DNA of 64,000 nt from NCBI RefSeq assembly GCF_006788895.1, contig NZ_VFRA01000001.1:186001-250000 (forward strand). Reading direction: 5' to 3'. Position 1 is the first letter of the stretch, and each line of letters opens with the position of its first letter. Source of the DNA: Rhodoglobus vestalii (lineage in GTDB: Bacteria > Actinomycetota > Actinomycetes > Actinomycetales > Microbacteriaceae). The translations under genes and the position numbers were made by a program. This document shows positions 25,027-33,762 of the stretch, piece after piece. Under the pieces are notes generated by a model. The model ran no database searches. It was not told the DNA's origin and saw nothing but the letters and a program-made list of their open reading frames with translations.

Positions 25027-25299
25027 ATGTTCGGCAACGCTCTCAGTGGTTGGCACCTGATCATTCTCTTGGTTGTCATCCTTCTGCTTTTTGGTGCACC
25101 GAAGCTTCCTGGGCTTGCCCGCAGTCTTGGCCAGTCAATGCGCATCTTCCGCAGCGAGGTCAAGACTATGAAAGACGAGAACAGCCCTGACTCCGCAACC
25201 AACGACTCGACGGATGCGACGGATGCGACGGGGACGACCGGAACGACAGGCTCAACGGATTCGGCGGATTCGAACAGCACTACGCCTCCTAAGCCCTAA
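25027..25299 (+). CDS. tatA: Sec-independent protein translocase subunit TatA
   Basis: A 90-residue protein. A short N-terminal segment and TM helix (GWHLIILLVVILLLFGAPKLP) contain the FG-x-PKLP hinge, then an amphipathic helix LARSLGQSMRIFRSEVK, then a Thr/Asp/Ser-rich disordered tail. The tail is encoded by short repeats of gacggatgc. TatA forms the pore for folded, twin-arginine substrates such as the amine oxidase in this window. Shine-Dalgarno AAGGAA. tatC follows after 6 bp. Confidence 0.94.
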   Translation: MFGNALSGWHLIILLVVILLLFGAPKLPGLARSLGQSMRIFRSEVKTMKDENSPDSATNDSTDATDATGTTGTTGSTDSADSNSTTPPKP

Positions 25300-25305
25300 C
25301 CGGGT

Positions 25306-26109
25306 ATGGCAGTTCGCGCCGAGAGGTGGCGGTCCAAGGGTGACGAGCGGATGTCGCTTGGCGCACATCTAGTAGAGCTAAAGAAGAGACTATTTATTTC
25401 GGCGATCGCAATTCTGGTCACGGCGATCGCTGGCTTCATCTTTGCTGATTTCTTCATCAGTGCACTCCGTGCGCCGATTACCAATATTGCGGAGTCAACG
25501 GGGCGTGGAGCGGCACTGAATTACGACGCCGTTACTCAGGCATTCGATATTCGAGTGCAGATCGCGTTCACGGTAGCGATCGTTGCGGCAAGTCCGATCT
25601 GGCTTTATCAGGTCTGGGCGTTTCTGGTACCGGGGCTCGTGCGCAAAGAAAAGCAGTATGCGGTCGGGTTTCTCGCGACAGCGATTCCGCTTTTTCTGGC
25701 GGGCTGTGCCGCGGGCTGGTATGTCATGCCCAACATCATCACTCTGATGCTGGGATTTGCCGGCGATCAGGATCTTTCGAATCTCAACGCAAAATACTAC
25801 TACGACTTCATCGTGAAACTATTGCTCGCGGTGGGGATCGCCTTCGTTGTTCCCGTGTTTGTCGTTCTGTTGAACCTTGTAGGCGTACTGTCTGCCGAGG
25901 CGATTCTCAAGGGCTGGCGAATTGCGATTCTGACGATCACGGTTTTTACTGCGATCGCCACTCCGGCGGCAGACGTGATCTCCATGTTTTTGCTCGCAAT
26001 CCCGATGATTGTGCTCTATTTCATTGCCGCGCTTATCGCGTGGCTCCACGACCGACGAGCCGCTAAACGCGCTGCGAAGGTTGAGGCCGAGCTGGGCGCT
26101 GACGTTTAG
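25306..26109 (+). CDS. tatC: Sec-independent protein translocase subunit TatC
   Basis: A 267-residue membrane protein with six TM segments. It is the twin-arginine signal receptor. Family motifs include MSLGAHLVELKKRLFIS (usually M.L..HL.ELR.R), ASPIWLYQVWAFLVPGLVRKEKQY (usually P...YQ.W.F..PGL...E), and TPAADVISMFLLAIPMIVLYF (usually TP.D..s...l..P...LYe). The extra N-terminal 15 residues (RAERWRSKGDER) are basic. It ends 40 bp before helY. Confidence 0.95.
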   Translation: MAVRAERWRSKGDERMSLGAHLVELKKRLFISAIAILVTAIAGFIFADFFISALRAPITNIAESTGRGAALNYDAVTQAFDIRVQIAFTVAIVAASPIWLYQVWAFLVPGLVRKEKQYAVGFLATAIPLFLAGCAAGWYVMPNIITLMLGFAGDQDLSNLNAKYYYDFIVKLLLAVGIAFVVPVFVVLLNLVGVLSAEAILKGWRIAILTITVFTAIATPAADVISMFLLAIPMIVLYFIAALIAWLHDRRAAKRAAKVEAELGADV

Positions 26110-26136
26110 GAGGCCCCTGCGAATGCCGTCACCGCT

Positions 26137-26142
26137 TAGGCT
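26137..26142 (+). promoter_or_regulatory. -10 element of helY (leaderless)
   Basis: TAGGCT, 7 nt upstream of the ATG at 26150. A competing start at 26123 has its own Shine-Dalgarno AGGAGG at 26108-26113. Confidence 0.4.
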
Positions 26143-26149
26143 GTACTCA

Positions 26150-28582
26150 ATGACTGATCTGTCTCCCGCTCAACGTTTCGCTGCTGCGAAGAAACGTCGC
26201 GGATACCCCGTTCTTGAGGCTTTTCGTGCTAGCCAGCGATTTGATCTTGACGAGTTCCAGATATCGGCTTGTCATGTGGTGGAAGACGACAAGAGTGTCC
26301 TCGTTGCAGCGCCGACCGGTGCAGGCAAGACGATCATTGCCGAATTTGCGATCTTCCGCGCCATGCAACTCGCGGGCCCAAAAGTTTTCTATACCGCCCC
26401 GATGAAGGCACTCAGCAACCAGAAGTTTCAAGAATTGGTCGCTGAGTATGGTCCTGAAAATGTCGGCTTGCTAACCGGGGATACCAACGTCAATGCGAGC
26501 GCGCGAATCGTCGTAATGACGACCGAAGTGCTGCGAAACATGCTGTACGCCTCGTCAGAGTTGTTGCGAAACCTCAGTACGGTCGTCATGGATGAGGTTC
26601 ACTTCCTGGGCGACCGCTTTCGAGGTGCGGTGTGGGAAGAGGTGATCATCCACCTTCCGGAGGATGTTCGCATGGTCTCTCTCAGCGCGACGGTATCGAA
26701 CGCGGAGGAGTTTGGCGATTGGCTCCAGGCAGTTCGCGGTGATACTGAAGTGATCGTCTCAGAGGAGCGGCCGGTTCCGCTGGAGCAGCATGTTCTGGTC
26801 GCCAGCAAGCTCGTAGACCTTTTTGACTCCTCTGGGCTCGCCGCAACGAACCGGGTGAATCCCGAGCTGGTGCAAATGGCCCGATTCGGTGGTCGAAGCC
26901 AGAGCGTTCGCAATCGTAAGAACGGCGCACGCTACGACTCGCGTGGCGGCCGACCTGCCCGCAGCAGAATGGATCGCGCGGACGTCGTCGCGATGCTCAG
27001 TTCAAAAAATCTGGTGCCGGCAATTTTCTTCATTTTCAGTCGTATGGGGTGCGATCAGGCAGTAAATCAGGTTCTCCGTGCCGGAGTTCGCCTGACGACG
27101 GTGCAGGAGCGTGATGAGATCCGCGAAATCGTGGAAGCGCGTTGTCGCACTCTGCTCGACGAAGACCTTGCCGTCCTAGGGTATTGGGAATGGCTCAGTG
27201 GTTTAGAGCGTGGTGTTGCGGCGCATCACGCAGGTCTCCTGCCCGCCTTTAAGGAGGTCGTGGAGGAGCTCTTCCAAAGGAAGCTCGTGAAAGCCGTATT
27301 CGCGACGGAAACTCTTGCGCTGGGCATCAATATGCCAGCCCGAACCGTAGTGCTGGAGAAGCTCGAGAAGTTCAATGGTGAAGCACGCGTTCCGATCACG
27401 CCGGGGGAGTACACGCAGCTCACTGGGCGTGCGGGTCGCCGAGGTATCGATATCGAGGGTCATTCGGTAATCCAGTGGGTTGATGGCCTCGACCCGCAGG
27501 CGGTCGCATCGCTTGCGTCGCGCCGAACATACCCGCTCAATTCAAGCTTTAAGCCGACGTACAATATGGCAGTCAATCTGATCGAACTTTTCGGCAGGGA
27601 GCACACGCGTGAAATTTTGGAGTCGAGCTTCGCGCAGTTCCAGGCGGATCGCGCAGTTGTCGACTTGGCGCGCAAAGTGCGTTCTCAGAAGAACTCGCTC
27701 GAGGGCTACGAAAAATCGATGCAGTGTCATCTGGGTGACTTTGCGGAGTATTCTCGCATCCGGCGTGAGCTCAATGATCTTGAGAAGAAGTCCCAGCCGA
27801 GGAATGACCCGAGTCAGAGGGCTGAGCGTGAGCGTCGCCAGCGCAAGCTTGCAGACCTGCGTCGCCAGATGCGAAAACATGATTGTCATGCCTGCCCAGA
27901 ACGTGAGTCTCACGCACGCTGGGCTGAGCGCTGGTGGCGTCTCAAGCGAGAGACAGACCAGCTGAGTCGCCAAATTCAGAACCGCACAGGTGCGGTGGCA
28001 AAGGTTTTTGATCGAGTGACGGATGTGTTGACTCAACTCAAGTACATCGAGCCGGGCTCGAATGGTGAGATGACACTCAATGAGCACGGCCGAATGCTTC
28101 GACGCATCTATGGTGAGCGTGACTTGCTCGTCACCGAGAGCCTTCGTCACGGCTTCTGGAAGGATCTCGATGCGGCGTCATTGGCGGCGATGGCAACGAC
28201 CCTCGTTTATGAACCGCGTCGCGACGAAGGCGATTCGAGCGAGCGCTATCTCCCGCGCGGGCCGTTCCGCGAAGCATTCGATAAGACCTCCACACTGTGG
28301 GCGAAGCTCGATGATCTTGAACGAGACAACCGTCTTCCCGGTAGCCAACCGCTCGCAACCGGGCTTTCACTCTCAATGTACCGCTGGGCAAACGGTGCCA
28401 GCCTTGATTCGGTCCTCGATCTCGCTGAAATGGCTGCTGGCGACTTTGTGCGCTCAACGAAGCAAGCCATCGATCTCCTCGACCAGCTATCTGTTGTCGC
28501 CGATGGTGATATCGGCCGCACCGCGCGGAAAGCGCTCGATGCCATCCGACGCGGAATCGTCGCATACAGTTCTGTCGCTTAG
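26150..28582 (+). CDS. helY: Ski2/Mtr4-like superfamily II helicase HelY
   Basis: About 810 residues. Helicase motifs are in order: FQISACHVVEDDKSVLVAAPTGAGKT (Walker A), FYTAPMKALSNQKF (Ia), LLTGDTNVNAS, VVMDEVHFLGD (DEVH, motif II), VSLSATVSNAEEFG (III), HHAGLLPAFKEVVEELF (IV), ATETLALGINMPARTVVLE (V) and GEYTQLTGRAGRRGID (VI). A basic charged insert (~550-600) and a C-terminal DSHCT-like domain follow. It is a putative RNA/DNA 3'-5' helicase; mycobacterial HelY lies in the same tatAC neighbourhood. The start is uncertain: 26150 is leaderless, while 26123 has a strong Shine-Dalgarno and adds nine residues. Confidence 0.92.
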   Translation: MTDLSPAQRFAAAKKRRGYPVLEAFRASQRFDLDEFQISACHVVEDDKSVLVAAPTGAGKTIIAEFAIFRAMQLAGPKVFYTAPMKALSNQKFQELVAEYGPENVGLLTGDTNVNASARIVVMTTEVLRNMLYASSELLRNLSTVVMDEVHFLGDRFRGAVWEEVIIHLPEDVRMVSLSATVSNAEEFGDWLQAVRGDTEVIVSEERPVPLEQHVLVASKLVDLFDSSGLAATNRVNPELVQMARFGGRSQSVRNRKNGARYDSRGGRPARSRMDRADVVAMLSSKNLVPAIFFIFSRMGCDQAVNQVLRAGVRLTTVQERDEIREIVEARCRTLLDEDLAVLGYWEWLSGLERGVAAHHAGLLPAFKEVVEELFQRKLVKAVFATETLALGINMPARTVVLEKLEKFNGEARVPITPGEYTQLTGRAGRRGIDIEGHSVIQWVDGLDPQAVASLASRRTYPLNSSFKPTYNMAVNLIELFGREHTREILESSFAQFQADRAVVDLARKVRSQKNSLEGYEKSMQCHLGDFAEYSRIRRELNDLEKKSQPRNDPSQRAERERRQRKLADLRRQMRKHDCHACPERESHARWAERWWRLKRETDQLSRQIQNRTGAVAKVFDRVTDVLTQLKYIEPGSNGEMTLNEHGRMLRRIYGERDLLVTESLRHGFWKDLDAASLAAMATTLVYEPRRDEGDSSERYLPRGPFREAFDKTSTLWAKLDDLERDNRLPGSQPLATGLSLSMYRWANGASLDSVLDLAEMAAGDFVRSTKQAIDLLDQLSVVADGDIGRTARKALDAIRRGIVAYSSVA

Positions 28583-28585
28583 GCT
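28580..28585 (+). promoter_or_regulatory. -10 element of lnt (leaderless)
   Basis: TAGGCT overlapping the helY stop, 6 nt upstream of the GTG at 28592. Confidence 0.45.
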
Positions 28586-28591
28586 CGTCAA

Positions 28592-30160
28592 GTGATGCCC
28601 CACAAGCCTGTTGCTGTGCTGCCCCTCTGGGCGGCAATTGCCGTCGCACTTGCTTCGGGGCCGGTGTTGGATGCTGGATTCCCGGACAAAGATGTCTGGC
28701 CGCTGACCTTCCTCGGCATTGCTTTGGTACTTGTCGCGGCGCGGGGCCGGAGCGTTGGCGGCGCGCTGCTCGTTGGTTTTCTTGCTGGTGCCGCATTCTA
28801 TTTCACCCATATTCAGTGGGCTTCGCTCTTCTTGGGGCCGGTCCCGATGTCTGCGCTGTCGATTCTTCAGGCACTGTTCTTCGCTCTGGGAACGCTCGCG
28901 ATCACTCTTGCCTATCGTTGGTTGCCGCGCGCCTTCGGAGTCGGCTGGGGTTCCACGATCGGGCTGGCATTTGTCGTAGCGGGCCTCTGGACCGCACGAG
29001 AAGCCTGGGCAAGCGTGTGGCCCTACGGCGGTTTCGCCTGGGGTCGTGTCGCGCTCTCACAGTCTCAGAGCCCTCTTTCGGAGCTTTTCGCGTGGCTGGG
29101 AATTTCGGGCGTCAGCTTCGTGATGGTGCTCGTCGTCGCCCTTGCTCTGGTGGCAATCGAATATTCTTGGTCGCGCTACCGAGAGCTTCCACTCGATGAG
29201 CGATCGCAGCATGCATCGCGGGCGCTGCGCACCGCTGTGGTTCCGGTGGCCGTCTTCACCCTCCTCGTCACCGTTCCGGCGTGGAATGTTGTGGCTGACG
29301 GCACACTCAGGGTTGGTGCCGTGCAAGGAAATGGCAAAGCAGCCTATTTTGATAAGCGCGATCGTGGTGATCTACTTGACGCTCAACTAACGGCGACGGA
29401 ACCGCTCTATGGTGAAGATCTTGATCTCGTGGTGTGGCCTGAGGGTGGCACGGACCTTTCACCGTTGAGTAACAGTTTCGCTGCTTCTGCATTTGACTAT
29501 GTAACGGAGCGTGCGGGGGCACCACTGATCTCTGGTGACATCACCGAACGCGACGGCAATGTCTACAACAGCCAGCTTTTGTGGATGCCGGGGGAGGGAG
29601 TGGTCGACATCTACGACAAGCGCCACCCTATTCCGTTTGGCGAATATGTTCCCAATCGCGAATTCTGGGCACAGTTTGCCCCGGACCTCATCGGGCTCAT
29701 CGCTCGCGACTACAGCATCGGCACCACGGACATGGTCTTCGGTGTAGACGGCGTAACGGTCGGCGTCAATATCTGTTTCGACATCGTGGACGATCAGATA
29801 CTCACTGAGTCCATCGAGCAGGGCGCACAGATCATCATCGCGTCGTCGAACAACGCAGACTTTGGGCGCACTGACGAGAGCGCTCAGCAATTGGCTATCG
29901 CACGGATTCGTGCGCTTGAACTCGGCCGGAGTGTCGTTAACATTTCAACTGTCGGCCTGAGCGCCATCATCACTCCGGACGGGAACACAATCGTCGAGCT
30001 GCCCTGGTACACCGCAGCGGCAATGATTGAAGACGTGCCGTTGTCCCGCACGATCACCCCCGCCGTTGTGTGGGGGCGCGAGTTGGAGTGGCTAGTGTCT
30101 GGAGTGGGTCTCGGCGCGCTAATCGTGGCAGCGTTAGCCGGTCGGAGAAAACGTGCCTAA
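28592..30160 (+). CDS. lnt: Apolipoprotein N-acyltransferase
   Basis: A 522-residue membrane enzyme adding the third acyl chain to lipoproteins. The N-terminal part has about six TM helices. The C-terminal nitrilase-fold domain carries the catalytic triad in LVVWPEGGTDLS (Glu), VDIYDKRHPIPFGEYVPNR (Lys) and GVNICFDIVDDQ (Cys), plus ASSNNADFGRTDESAQQ. A last TM helix closes it. The GTG start is backed by a -10; an ATG is the next codon. It overlaps ppm1 by 8 bp, the Lnt-Ppm1 pairing known from mycobacteria (where they may be fused). Confidence 0.95.
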   Translation: MMPHKPVAVLPLWAAIAVALASGPVLDAGFPDKDVWPLTFLGIALVLVAARGRSVGGALLVGFLAGAAFYFTHIQWASLFLGPVPMSALSILQALFFALGTLAITLAYRWLPRAFGVGWGSTIGLAFVVAGLWTAREAWASVWPYGGFAWGRVALSQSQSPLSELFAWLGISGVSFVMVLVVALALVAIEYSWSRYRELPLDERSQHASRALRTAVVPVAVFTLLVTVPAWNVVADGTLRVGAVQGNGKAAYFDKRDRGDLLDAQLTATEPLYGEDLDLVVWPEGGTDLSPLSNSFAASAFDYVTERAGAPLISGDITERDGNVYNSQLLWMPGEGVVDIYDKRHPIPFGEYVPNREFWAQFAPDLIGLIARDYSIGTTDMVFGVDGVTVGVNICFDIVDDQILTESIEQGAQIIIASSNNADFGRTDESAQQLAIARIRALELGRSVVNISTVGLSAIITPDGNTIVELPWYTAAAMIEDVPLSRTITPAVVWGRELEWLVSGVGLGALIVAALAGRRKRA

Positions 30161-30878
30161 CGTCGTCGTGGTTGTGCCCACTTACAACGAGATCGAGAAC
30201 ATTGCCGCCATAGTCGGTCGGCTCAGGCAGGCTGTGCCGCGCGCGCATGTGTTGGTCGTCGATGATTCCAGTCCTGATGGCACGGGCGAGCGTGCGGATG
30301 AACTTGCGTCAGCAGACCCCGGTGTTTCGGTGCTTCATCGCCCGAAAAAGGACGGCTTGGGCATGGCATATCTCGCCGGTTTTACGCTCGCTCTCGAACG
30401 AGGCTACGACTATATCGTCGAGATCGACGCGGATGGGTCGCATGATCCTTCAGATCTTCCCGCCATGATCAAGCTTGCCAAGGCGGGAAACGATCTTGTG
30501 ATTGGGTCGCGGTGGGTCGATGGCGGATCGGTGAAGAATTGGCCGTGGTTTCGACACAGTGTTTCGCGAGCGGGTAACGCCTACGCACGTGCAATCCTCG
30601 GTTCAGGTATCCGAGACCTTACTGCGGGCTACCGAGTCTTCAGGGCTAGCGCACTACGAGAGCTCGGCCTGGAGGGGGTCTCGTCGCAGGGCTACTGCTT
30701 CCAAGTGGAGCTGGCCTGGAACTTGGAGCGTGCGGGCTACCGTGTGGTTGAGCATCCGATCACTTTCGTCGAGCGTTCCACAGGCCGTTCAAAAATGCAT
30801 GCGGGGATTGTTGCGGAGGCACTGCTCAGGGTCACCGGCTGGGGGCTATCGGCGACCCTGAAATCAGTACGTCGTTAG
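30153..30878 (+). CDS. ppm1: Polyprenol monophosphomannose synthase
   Basis: A 241-residue GT2 glycosyltransferase that moves mannose from GDP-mannose to polyprenyl phosphate, feeding lipoglycan and glycoprotein mannosylation. It has VVVVPTYNEIENIAAIV at the N-terminus, VLVVDDSSPDGTGE (metal Asp), RPKKDGLGMAYLAGF, VEIDADGSHDPSDLP (DxD-like), WVDGGSVKNWPWFRHSVSR and FVERSTGRSKM. No C-terminal TM segment is present, so it relies on membrane association through partners. It converges with rbpA and overlaps it by 4 bp. Confidence 0.93.
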   Translation: MPNVVVVVPTYNEIENIAAIVGRLRQAVPRAHVLVVDDSSPDGTGERADELASADPGVSVLHRPKKDGLGMAYLAGFTLALERGYDYIVEIDADGSHDPSDLPAMIKLAKAGNDLVIGSRWVDGGSVKNWPWFRHSVSRAGNAYARAILGSGIRDLTAGYRVFRASALRELGLEGVSSQGYCFQVELAWNLERAGYRVVEHPITFVERSTGRSKMHAGIVAEALLRVTGWGLSATLKSVRR

Positions 30879-31240
30879 GCGCCGATCTTTTGCTGACCGC
30901 GTCGGGCCCGCAAAAAATCAAGTCGCTCCTGAAGAAGTTCTTCTAGTTCGGGGCGCGTGCGTCGTTCGAGAAGCATGTCCCAATGGCTGCGGGGCACCTT
31001 CACATCGACTTCATCAAGCTCGACAAGTTCGCCTTCGCTATCGAGGAGAGTTCCTTCCTGACCAGTCTTGGCGTCATGCCACTGCTGAGGAATTTCGGCG
31101 TCCGACGAAAACATCACGTCAAACGTGTTGCCGTCTGCTGCCCTATACGTGCTCTTTTTCCGCGGTGAGAACTCGACACCCTCTTCGCTCTGTAGGCTCT
31201 GGGTTCCCAGTCTCATGCCGCGCAAGCTGCGATCTGCCAT
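30875..31240 (-). CDS. rbpA: RNA polymerase-binding protein RbpA
   Basis: A 121-residue actinobacterial transcription activator that binds sigma-A and stabilises open complexes. The N-terminal tail is SLRGMRLGTQSLQSEEGVEF. The core domain YRAADGNTFDVMFSSDAEIPQQWHDAKTG lacks the zinc cysteines found in some homologues. The sigma-interacting C-terminal helices RSHWDMLLERRTRPELEELL and RLDFLRARRG are present. A strong Shine-Dalgarno AAGGAGG lies 7 nt before the ATG. Its stop overlaps ppm1 convergently. Confidence 0.96.
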   Translation of the reverse strand: MADRSLRGMRLGTQSLQSEEGVEFSPRKKSTYRAADGNTFDVMFSSDAEIPQQWHDAKTGQEGTLLDSEGELVELDEVDVKVPRSHWDMLLERRTRPELEELLQERLDFLRARRGQQKIGA

Positions 31241-31383
31241 CGTGTGGCCTCCTTCATTTCGCGGTTTCTACAAGTAATAAACCCTCTTGCTGAACGAATG
31301 CTTCCAAGCGCGCAGTGTTCACAGCGAGTTGTCAGTCTTTAACAACGATTCCGCTGCTTAGCTGTGGATTTCGCATCACCTGG

Positions 31384-32166
31384 TCAGGAGCGCGAAGCCA
31401 CAACTTCGAGGGCTAAGTCTGCTCGATCTGTGACGATTCCGTCGACTCCAAGATCGAGCAATTGACGCATTCGCTGCGGTTCGTTGATCGTCCACACATG
31501 CATCTCGAGTCCGAGATTGTGTACACGCTGAATTACCCGTTGAGTGGTCACCCGCAACCCTAGCGCTTTCTCGGGTACTTGAATGGCAACGAGACCGCTG
31601 AGTGCTCGACGCATCGCGGGGGATACGCCTGTCTTCGCTCCGAGCAACGCCACCAGAAAACGCCTGGCTGATGCAGAACTCGCGACACCGGGAAGTTCTT
31701 GGGCTGTGGCGGCACGGCGTTTTTCGTCAAACGACGTCACCAACACACGTTCCGTAGCCGAAAGATCTCGGATGGAATGAACGGTGGGGGCAACTGCTCC
31801 AGCAGATTTCACGTCAATATTGAATCGCGTCTCCGGAAACGCGTCTAAAGCTTCAGACAGCGAGCAGAATCCTTGCCCATCGCCGAGGTTGATTCTCCGC
31901 AGCTCGGCCATCGTCAATTGTTCAACCTTGAGATCACGGCCGGCGACGCGCACGAGACTGGGGTCGTGCGCGACGACCGCCACACCGTCAAGGCTTGAGT
32001 GCACGTCTGTCTCGATGTACTGAGCCCCAGCAGCTACTGCTGTCGCGAAAGCGAGCATCGTATTTTCCGGTGCCTCCTTTGCAAGCCCCCGGTGCGCGAG
32101 CACGCGGGGGTGTGCGGTAGAGAGGTACGAAGAGTTGGCGCTAGCGCCCGGCTGGTCCCTTGCCAC
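31384..32166 (-). CDS. Glycerophosphodiester phosphodiesterase
   Basis: 260 residues from the GTG at 32166, which has AAGGA six bases upstream; the frame could start a few codons earlier at 32181 or 32184. TIM-barrel GDPD motifs are present: VLAHRGLAKEAPENTMLAF (catalytic His-Arg and Glu-Asn), YIETDVHSSLDGVAVVAHDPSLVRV (metal Glu/Asp and second His), RFNIDVKSAG (metal Glu replaced by Asp) and VHVWTINEPQRMRQLLDLGVDGIVTDRADL. It splits glycerophosphodiesters to glycerol-3-phosphate and an alcohol. It overlaps the SPFH gene by 26 bp. Confidence 0.92.
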   Translation of the reverse strand: MARDQPGASANSSYLSTAHPRVLAHRGLAKEAPENTMLAFATAVAAGAQYIETDVHSSLDGVAVVAHDPSLVRVAGRDLKVEQLTMAELRRINLGDGQGFCSLSEALDAFPETRFNIDVKSAGAVAPTVHSIRDLSATERVLVTSFDEKRRAATAQELPGVASSASARRFLVALLGAKTGVSPAMRRALSGLVAIQVPEKALGLRVTTQRVIQRVHNLGLEMHVWTINEPQRMRQLLDLGVDGIVTDRADLALEVVASRS

Positions 32167-33055
32167 TAAAGAATCCTTCACCAATCCCTTTAAGCGCTTC
32201 CGTCAGTTCAGACGGGATGATCCACATCTTGTTGGAATCACCGTTGGCAATCTTAGGCAGGGTCTGCAGGTATTGATAAGCAAGCAGCTTCGGGTCTGGA
32301 TCACCCTCATGGATAGCCGCGAACACTGTCTTGATCGCAGCAGCTTCACCGTCGGCACGAAGTACCGCCGCTTTAGCCTGACCTTCGGCTTCAAGGATCG
32401 CCGCCTGGCGCGAACCTTCGGCCTCTAGAATCGCCGCCTGTTTGGTTCCCTCAGCAGTAAGAATCTGCGCGCGACGGTCACGCTCAGCGCGCATCTGCTT
32501 TTCCATGGAGTCTTGGATGGAGACGGGCGGGTCGATCGCCTTAAGCTCGACACGTCCCACGCGAATGCCCCACTTACCTGTCGCTTCATCGAGCACTACG
32601 CGCAACTGCGTATTGATGTTGTCGCGACTGGTGAGGGCTTCTTCAAGGTTCAATCCGCCGACAACGTTTCGCAATGTTGTTGTGGTCAGCTGTTCTACCG
32701 CTCCCAAATAGTTGCCTATTTCGTAGGTTGCCGCTCGGGCATCAGTCACTTGAAAGAAAACTACGGTGTCGATCGATACCACCAGGTTGTCTTCGGTGAT
32801 GACAGGCTGCGGTGGAAACGAAACAACCTGCTCGCGCAAATCGATGAGTGGGAGCATCCGGTCGATGAAGGGCACGAGAATGTTGAGCCCAGGCTGGAGT
32901 GTCTTACGGTACTTGCCGAGGCGCTCGACTACACCGGCGCGTGCCTGCGGAACAATGCGAATCGCGCGGAACAGAGTTGCAACGACGAAGATGGCGAGCA
33001 CTACAAGGAGTACCACCACGAAAATCTGGCCTATGAAGCCAGCGGGATCAATCAC
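32141..33055 (-). CDS. SPFH/band-7 (stomatin-like) membrane protein
   Basis: A 304-residue protein. A single N-terminal TM helix (GQIFVVVLLVVLAIFVVATLF), then a prohibitin-type SPFH domain (VPQARAGVVERLGKYRKTLQPGLN, DLREQVVSFPPQPVITEDN, VGRVELKAIDPP), then a coiled coil with imperfect repeats of QAAILEAEGSR/QAAILEAEGQAK (~210-240). These proteins form oligomeric cages in lipid domains. The GTG start has a GGAAAAAAA leader. It overlaps the NfeD gene by 4 bp, the standard SPFH-NfeD operon pair. Confidence 0.94.
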   Translation of the reverse strand: MIDPAGFIGQIFVVVLLVVLAIFVVATLFRAIRIVPQARAGVVERLGKYRKTLQPGLNILVPFIDRMLPLIDLREQVVSFPPQPVITEDNLVVSIDTVVFFQVTDARAATYEIGNYLGAVEQLTTTTLRNVVGGLNLEEALTSRDNINTQLRVVLDEATGKWGIRVGRVELKAIDPPVSIQDSMEKQMRAERDRRAQILTAEGTKQAAILEAEGSRQAAILEAEGQAKAAVLRADGEAAAIKTVFAAIHEGDPDPKLLAYQYLQTLPKIANGDSNKMWIIPSELTEALKGIGEGFFSGKGPAGR

Positions 33056-33660
33056 TTTTTTTCCTTTCTCGGCGACGGATTGGTCGCGCGAGGTTTAGTG
33101 GTGCGTGGTTTAGTGGTGCGTACCTTGGGAGGTGTCGTTCCGGGGGCTGCGGTCGCCGCGTCGCTTTCTGACAGTGGATCGGGCACCGGTGTGCTGGTTG
33201 TGGCTGGCACCACAACGGCGGTGGCGCCTTCGATTGCCGTGACGGAAACCCGTATTCCGAGAGAAATAGTGGATTCGGGGGAGCGGTCATGAATACGAGC
33301 CGTCCAGGTTTCACCGTTGTCTAGTTTGACTTCACCCACTCCGTCTACGAAGGCGCCGGTGACTCGTCCGCCGAGGTCATAGAGTGCATCGATATTGCTT
33401 TTTGCCGGGTCCGCGCCCTTTTCAAGATTCATCAGAAGCACTGGCCGGAGGGTGAAAATGAGCAGTCCCGATATTGTCGCGGCGAGGGCGATCTGCAGCC
33501 ACCACGGTCCTCCAAGAAGATTTGTCCCGAGGCCACCGATCAGTGTTCCTGCGGCGATCATGAGGAAGGTGAACTCAAGCGTCAACACTTCGATCACGAT
33601 GAAGATCACGACAAGAGCAAGCCACAGAATCCACAGGTACTGGGTGAGATCAACGAGCAT
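33052..33660 (-). CDS. NfeD-like membrane protein
   Basis: 202 residues from the ATG at 33660, with AAGGG upstream; an ATG at 33678 is possible. Three or four TM segments (LWILWLALVVIFIVIEVLTL, FLMIAAGTLIGGLGTNLL, WLQIALAATISGLLIF) are followed by a cytoplasmic OB-fold domain (GRVTGAFVDGVGEVKLDNGETWTAR), the hallmark of NfeD. The tail has a repeated RTTKPRTTKPRATNPSP motif mirrored by short DNA repeats at 33090-33125. It is partner of the SPFH protein in membrane microdomains. Confidence 0.9.
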   Translation of the reverse strand: MLVDLTQYLWILWLALVVIFIVIEVLTLEFTFLMIAAGTLIGGLGTNLLGGPWWLQIALAATISGLLIFTLRPVLLMNLEKGADPAKSNIDALYDLGGRVTGAFVDGVGEVKLDNGETWTARIHDRSPESTISLGIRVSVTAIEGATAVVVPATTSTPVPDPLSESDAATAAPGTTPPKVRTTKPRTTKPRATNPSPRKEKK

Positions 33661-33750
33661 TATGCCGGCGCCCTTCATCGTTGCGCTGTTCAACAAATCT
33701 TCACTCACGACGCTAGCACTTACATCTCTGCGCAGCGTGAGTTCGGCAGC

Positions 33751-33756
33751 TAAAGT
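33751..33756 (+). promoter_or_regulatory. -10 element of SDR gene (leaderless)
   Basis: TAAAGT, 6 nt upstream of the GTG at 33763. Confidence 0.5.
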
Positions 33757-33762
33757 CGTAGC

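Noticed and set aside
26009-26149. Upstream extension of the helicase ORF
   Set aside because: It overlaps tatC and has no family sequence; initiation signals point to 26123 or 26150.
33090-33140. Short direct repeats, considered as a CRISPR or mobile-element trace
   Set aside because: They lie in frame in the NfeD tail and encode a simple basic repeat; no spacers and no cas genes.
32513-33292. Forward open frame across the SPFH and NfeD genes
   Set aside because: Antisense shadow of two recognisable genes; its residues show no known pattern.
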